In this document: in pieces, positions 61,358 through 64,000 of the stretch
Layout of the letters: each line of letters begins with the position of its first letter
How positions within the stretch are numbered: position 1 is the first letter of the stretch
Assembly (NCBI RefSeq): GCF_050281185.1
Contig: NZ_JBNNWS010000003.1
Coordinates: forward strand, 258,916 to 322,915
Direction of reading: 5' to 3'
Length of the DNA: 64,000 nt
Origin: Heyndrickxia sp050281185
GTDB lineage: Bacteria > Bacillota > Bacilli > Bacillales > Bacillaceae_C
The notes under the pieces: generated by a model
The model's database searches: none
The model's input: only the letters and a program-made list of their open reading frames with translations
What the model was told of the DNA's origin: nothing
Position numbers and translations under genes: made by a program

Positions 61358-61412
61358 TTTAAGGTTTATGTAAGGTTTAAATTAAAATGCTGTAAGAATT
61401 GGGGAGTATCAT
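61358..61412 (+). promoter_or_regulatory. Promoter with 11-bp-periodic direct repeats
   Basis: TTTAAGG (61358), TGTAAGG (61369) and TGTAAG (61391), then TTAAAA (61382) and TATCAT (61407-61412). Every element is at the same offset as in the promoter at 22266-22320. It precedes the two small membrane protein genes. Confidence 0.65.
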
Positions 61413-61481
61413 TGTATTTGTAGTTGATATAAAGAGAAAAGATCTTCCTCATTACAAAACAATGATAAAAAGGTGAAATCA

Positions 61482-61604
61482 ATGAAAAAAGTTATTATTT
61501 CAATCTTGGTTAGTATTTCGGCATTTTCAATAATATTTACGTTTTTCCGAAAGAAGTCTCTCTCTACAAACGTTAGGGAAGTGGAGAATTCACATTTGAA
61601 ATAA
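61482..61604 (+). CDS. Small single-helix membrane protein (40 residues)
   Basis: AAAGGTGA precedes ATG. The peptide reads MKKVIISILVSISAFSIIFT, then a basic FFRKKS and a polar tail. It is a single membrane helix or uncleaved signal, of unknown function. It is transcribed with the DUF4870 gene from the promoter with 11-bp-periodic boxes. Confidence 0.6.
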   Translation: MKKVIISILVSISAFSIIFTFFRKKSLSTNVREVENSHLK

Positions 61605-61676
61605 TTTTTGCGTTTAAATTTATATATCTGAACGAAAAGAATAAATATGAGAAATTAATTTTAGGAGGTGAAACAT

Positions 61677-61997
61677 ATGAAAGAAAATAATATTTTGTCT
61701 TCCTTATGCTACTTTAGTATCTTTTTTGCACCGTTTTTATTCCCGATCATTGTATATTTTTTAGCATCAGGGGATGTGAAATATCATGCGAAAAAGTCAT
61801 TATGGACACATTTGATTCCCTATCTTATCTTGTTTGTTGGTATTGGGGCATTTGGGGGTATTGGTGCATCTGGAATCCTAGAAGCGAATCAAATAGCAGC
61901 TGGGTGGGTCATCACTTATATTGTTTTTATTTTTATCGGGATCTACTTCTTCATTTGGAATATCGTAAAAGGAATAAAAGTATTAAAAGGCAGCTAA
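61677..61997 (+). CDS. DUF4870-family membrane protein
   Basis: The 106-residue protein has three hydrophobic helices and the family pattern LCYFSIFFAPFLFPIIVYFL, then DVKYHAKKSLWTHLI. The role of the family is unknown. ATG 61677 is chosen since AGGAGGTG lies 6 nt before it; the GTG at 61668 is part of that site. A REP-like unit follows 7 bp after the stop. Confidence 0.75.
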   Translation: MKENNILSSLCYFSIFFAPFLFPIIVYFLASGDVKYHAKKSLWTHLIPYLILFVGIGAFGGIGASGILEANQIAAGWVITYIVFIFIGIYFFIWNIVKGIKVLKGS

Positions 61998-62004
61998 ACC
62001 GAGA

Positions 62005-62031
62005 GGGACATGGGGTCTGGTCCATTGTCCC
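62005..62031. repeat. REP-like palindrome between converging genes
   Basis: GGGACATGG-GGTCTGGT-CCATTGTCCC: arms match with one G:T pair. It lies 7 bp after the DUF4870 stop and 3 bp before the stop of the converging GNAT gene. Confidence 0.92.
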
Positions 62032-62034
62032 TGA

Positions 62035-62553
62035 TCATAGTTCTATCCAGTAACGCTGAACAATTTCACCAGTATCAGGGGAAATGATTTCATTTTCTAA
62101 GATACCTCCAACTTTTTGAATGGTTTTGGCAGAGCCGATATTTGTTTTGTCACATGTTATCAACACTTTCTCCAATCCTAATTTTTTTGCTTCAAATAAG
62201 GAAAGCCGAAGTTGCTCAGTGGCGTAACCTTTTCGTCGTTCGTCGGGGTGCACGCTATAACCAATATGTCCACTCTCCAATAGTAATTCTGGGGTTAATC
62301 GATGGCGGATATTAATTAAACCGATTAATTTTCCATTTTCAATACTCAAAAACTGAGTGGATGGAACTCGATTTGGTGGTAAATTTTCTCCAGTTTCTTG
62401 AATTTTGACTTTTTCAAGCCATTTGTCAAAGGAATCAAAATGTTGTAAAGAACAGCTGCCATGCGGTTGTTCTCTTATATTTATGAATGCCTGCCGATAA
62501 GCCATGATTTGTTCTCTATACTGGAGCGTTGGTTTCACTAATTTTATTGTCAT
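62035..62553 (-). CDS. GNAT acetyltransferase
   Basis: The 172-residue protein has the acetyl-CoA motif GYSVHPDERRKGYATEQLRL (about 97-116) and a late KTNIGSAKTIQKVGG typical of GNATs. An N-terminal TIKLVKPTLQYREQIMAYRQ occurs in small Bacillus acetyltransferases. The substrate is unknown. ATG 62553 is chosen (GGAG 7 nt upstream); the ATG at 62559 lies too close to the site. Confidence 0.8.
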   Translation of the reverse strand: MTIKLVKPTLQYREQIMAYRQAFINIREQPHGSCSLQHFDSFDKWLEKVKIQETGENLPPNRVPSTQFLSIENGKLIGLINIRHRLTPELLLESGHIGYSVHPDERRKGYATEQLRLSLFEAKKLGLEKVLITCDKTNIGSAKTIQKVGGILENEIISPDTGEIVQRYWIEL

Positions 62554-62671
62554 CCTCATTCTCCTATATTATTTTTTCATTATATTGTTACTTTGGATAT
62601 TCGATGAAACACTCATTAATTCCTTGTTCCTCTAATAAACTCTTCACAATCTCGCCCTTAAAGCAATAAAA

Positions 62672-62698
62672 AAAGCTGTCACAAAACTAAACAGCCTT
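62672..62698 (-). terminator. Terminator of the SRPBCC gene
   Basis: On the minus strand GGCTGT-TTAGTTTTGTG-ACAGCT is followed by TTTTTTTATTG. It lies 45 bp beyond the stop. Confidence 0.75.
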
Positions 62699-62742
62699 TC
62701 CTTATTTCATTTACGACACCAGTTAGAGTGATTTAAAAATCC

Positions 62743-63174
62743 TTACTTCACCAATGCAGCTCTCAAATTAACACCATATTCCAAATAACCCTTTAAACAA
62801 GTCAACATATAGACCCAACCTTCTTTATTATCTAATATCTGACTTATTAAATTGTCATCATTTTCATTAAAACCTTCTTCAATGATTTCAATGATACTTT
62901 CAGAATTACCTAATTCATTTAGGGTAATTGAAACCCTATGTCCTTCCCCATTTGCACCCCATTGAAAAACAATTTTTTTATTTAACTCGATTTCCATTAT
63001 TTTTATATCGCCTACTGCATCATATTCATCATATCTTAGTGTAATTGTCTTCCCTTGTTCCCATCTATCAGAACTTGTTGAAAACCAAAAGTTCCCTATT
63101 TTTGTAGGGTCAACGAAGGCTTCAAATATTTCATTGACTGGCTTCAATATTTTCATTTTTGTAAGATTGTTCAT
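62743..63174 (-). CDS. SRPBCC/AHSA1-family protein
   Basis: The 143-residue protein has the AHSA1-like helix-grip pattern: MKILKPVNEIFEAFVDPTKI, FWFSTSSDRWEQGKTITLRY, KKIVFQWG and a C-terminal WVYMLTCLKGYLEYG helix. The family ligands vary. GGGGAG precedes the ATG. It is separated from the SgcJ-like gene by 37 bp and may be cotranscribed with it. Confidence 0.8.
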   Translation of the reverse strand: MNNLTKMKILKPVNEIFEAFVDPTKIGNFWFSTSSDRWEQGKTITLRYDEYDAVGDIKIMEIELNKKIVFQWGANGEGHRVSITLNELGNSESIIEIIEEGFNENDDNLISQILDNKEGWVYMLTCLKGYLEYGVNLRAALVK

Positions 63175-63211
63175 AAAAATCTCCCCTTCAAATTGTTTTT
63201 GGACTATGGAT

Positions 63212-63655
63212 TCATTTAAGTAGCTGTCTTAACTCTTCTGTCATTTTCTCAACTAACTCAGGTCTTCCATGAAACTGAGCTGGAGTATTCTGAAAGAGTT
63301 GGATACGCCACTTACCATCAGTATTAACGGCAACTAATGTGTGATGTGTGTTGACATTAGGGTTAATGTCTGATTTCCCAGGAGGAACCATACCTGCGAT
63401 CGCACGCAAAAGTGCTGTATCAGGACTAAGAAAACGTACACTTTTAACTTTGCTTACAAATTTAGCAGTTGGATGCTGTTCAAAGATCGGATTGAGGTGA
63501 GAAAATATCTCTTCCATTCCAATTGACTGACTCCCATCAAACCCAATGCTCTCCCCATCCTCTGTGAACTGTTCTGCAAATCCACGAGCATTACGGTTGT
63601 TCCAAGCATCTAATAGTTGTTGATACAGTTCTTTAATTTCATTTGGTTCAGCCAT
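63212..63655 (-). CDS. SgcJ/EcaC-type SnoaL-like protein
   Basis: The 147-residue protein shows the NTF2/SnoaL-like cone fold pattern (IKELYQQLLDAWNNRNARGF, FTEDGESIGFDGSQ, HLNPIF) followed by VNTHHTLVAVNTDGKWRIQL and FHGRPE near the end. It matches the SgcJ/EcaC group, of unknown substrate. AAAGGAGAAA precedes the ATG. It is probably the first gene of a two-gene unit. Confidence 0.8.
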   Translation of the reverse strand: MAEPNEIKELYQQLLDAWNNRNARGFAEQFTEDGESIGFDGSQSIGMEEIFSHLNPIFEQHPTAKFVSKVKSVRFLSPDTALLRAIAGMVPPGKSDINPNVNTHHTLVAVNTDGKWRIQLFQNTPAQFHGRPELVEKMTEELRQLLK

Positions 63656-63906
63656 AATTATTTCTCCTTTAGGTCTAATACGTTTGAATTAATATTAATA
63701 AACAACCAGATTTGATTCAAGTTATCTGTATAGCCCTTACTTTAAAAGAAATTTTAAAAAGAAGCCTTTAGAAATTATCTGCGTTTCCATATTCATTAAT
63801 CCCTACTAGATTAACGCTACCTTTACTTCCACAGTTGTATAAAAGTAATGTATATTTTCACATTATGGTTAATTACTGGAAATGTTTTAAGTAAATGATA
63901 TAAGTA
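63656..63906. other. Intergenic gap next to the intron
   Basis: Contains the presumed promoter of the SgcJ-like gene and the 3' exon junction of the intron; no gene is seen. Confidence 0.4.
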
Positions 63907-64000
63907 ATCGAGTAGAGGGAAAATAAAGTAATTTATTTTCGCCCCTCTCACAACACCGTACGTACGGTTCGCGTATACGGCGTTTCAATTTATATTACAG
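63907..64000 (-). mobile_element. 3' end of a group II intron (domains V and VI), continuing beyond the window
   Basis: On the minus strand the sequence shows a domain V-like hairpin (63952-63985: AACGCCGTATACGCGAACCG, then TACGTACGGTGTT). GTGAGAGGGG follows, then a domain VI hairpin (GCGAAAATAAA/TTTATTTTCCCTC, 63911-63948) and the end CTACTCGAT near 63907. The intron-encoded reverse transcriptase, if present, would be beyond 64000. No protein part is visible, so intron class and activity are unknown. Confidence 0.7.

Overview
The window looks like a chromosomal stretch of a low-GC Firmicute of the Bacillaceae (Bacillus sensu lato). The reasons are AT-rich DNA with AAGGAGG-type ribosome binding sites, frequent TTG/GTG starts, CcpA-like cre boxes, PurR boxes and Bacillus-type families (YdbS/YdbT, YkvI, LevR-like and MtlR-like PTS regulators, an RRNPP-like regulator). 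No rRNA, tRNA, CRISPR array or prophage was seen.

Layout. 1-4400: end of a Fis-type regulator, a YtcJ-like amidohydrolase and the ydbS-ydbT membrane pair. 4800-12200: purine genes (guaC; an NCS2 purine permease divergent from a Rieske oxygenase). Both promoters carry inverted PurBox-like pairs with the same 24-nt gap between cores. Two unknown genes and a REP-associated tyrosine transposase (RAYT) lie between. 12200-16700: TetR-GNAT pair with a double-palindrome operator, an alpha/beta hydrolase gene broken by an in-frame stop, and a CPA2 antiporter. 16900-22100: an operon of RpiR regulator, M20 amidohydrolase, GNAT, N-acylamino-acid racemase and YkvI transporter, matching the D- to L-amino acid pathway described in Geobacillus. 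22200-26100: small membrane proteins, a K+ channel and a peptidase. 26386-32447: a pentitol (probably ribitol) catabolic locus under a DeoR regulator. 32600-36450: a TauE remnant, an amino acid permease, thiosulfate uptake (TsuA-TsuB) and a GyrI-like protein. 36668-42261: an RRNPP-like regulator divergent from a 1356-residue dockerin-bearing subtilase. 43704-52771: a LevR-like sigma-54 activator, a perfect -24/-12 promoter and a cellobiose/lichenan-type PTS operon with GH4, MupG-like and GH1 enzymes. 53320-58899: an MtlR-like regulator with its own EIIA domain, ascorbate-type EIIB and EIIC, and a split transketolase. 59000-64000: a PHP phosphatase, a probable type I toxin-antitoxin locus, small proteins and, at the right edge, the 3' end of a group II intron on the minus strand.

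The most striking overall feature is a dispersed palindromic repeat of about 27 bp (arms GGGACA...TGTCCC, asymmetric core GGGTCTGGTCC). It occurs more than 30 times, very often within a few bases of a stop codon, and shares the window with a RAYT gene. This is a REP/RAYT-like system. Other unexplained signals are a shared 11-bp-periodic operator 39 kb apart, a 21-bp tandem repeat, a second palindromic repeat family and MITE-like inverted repeats.
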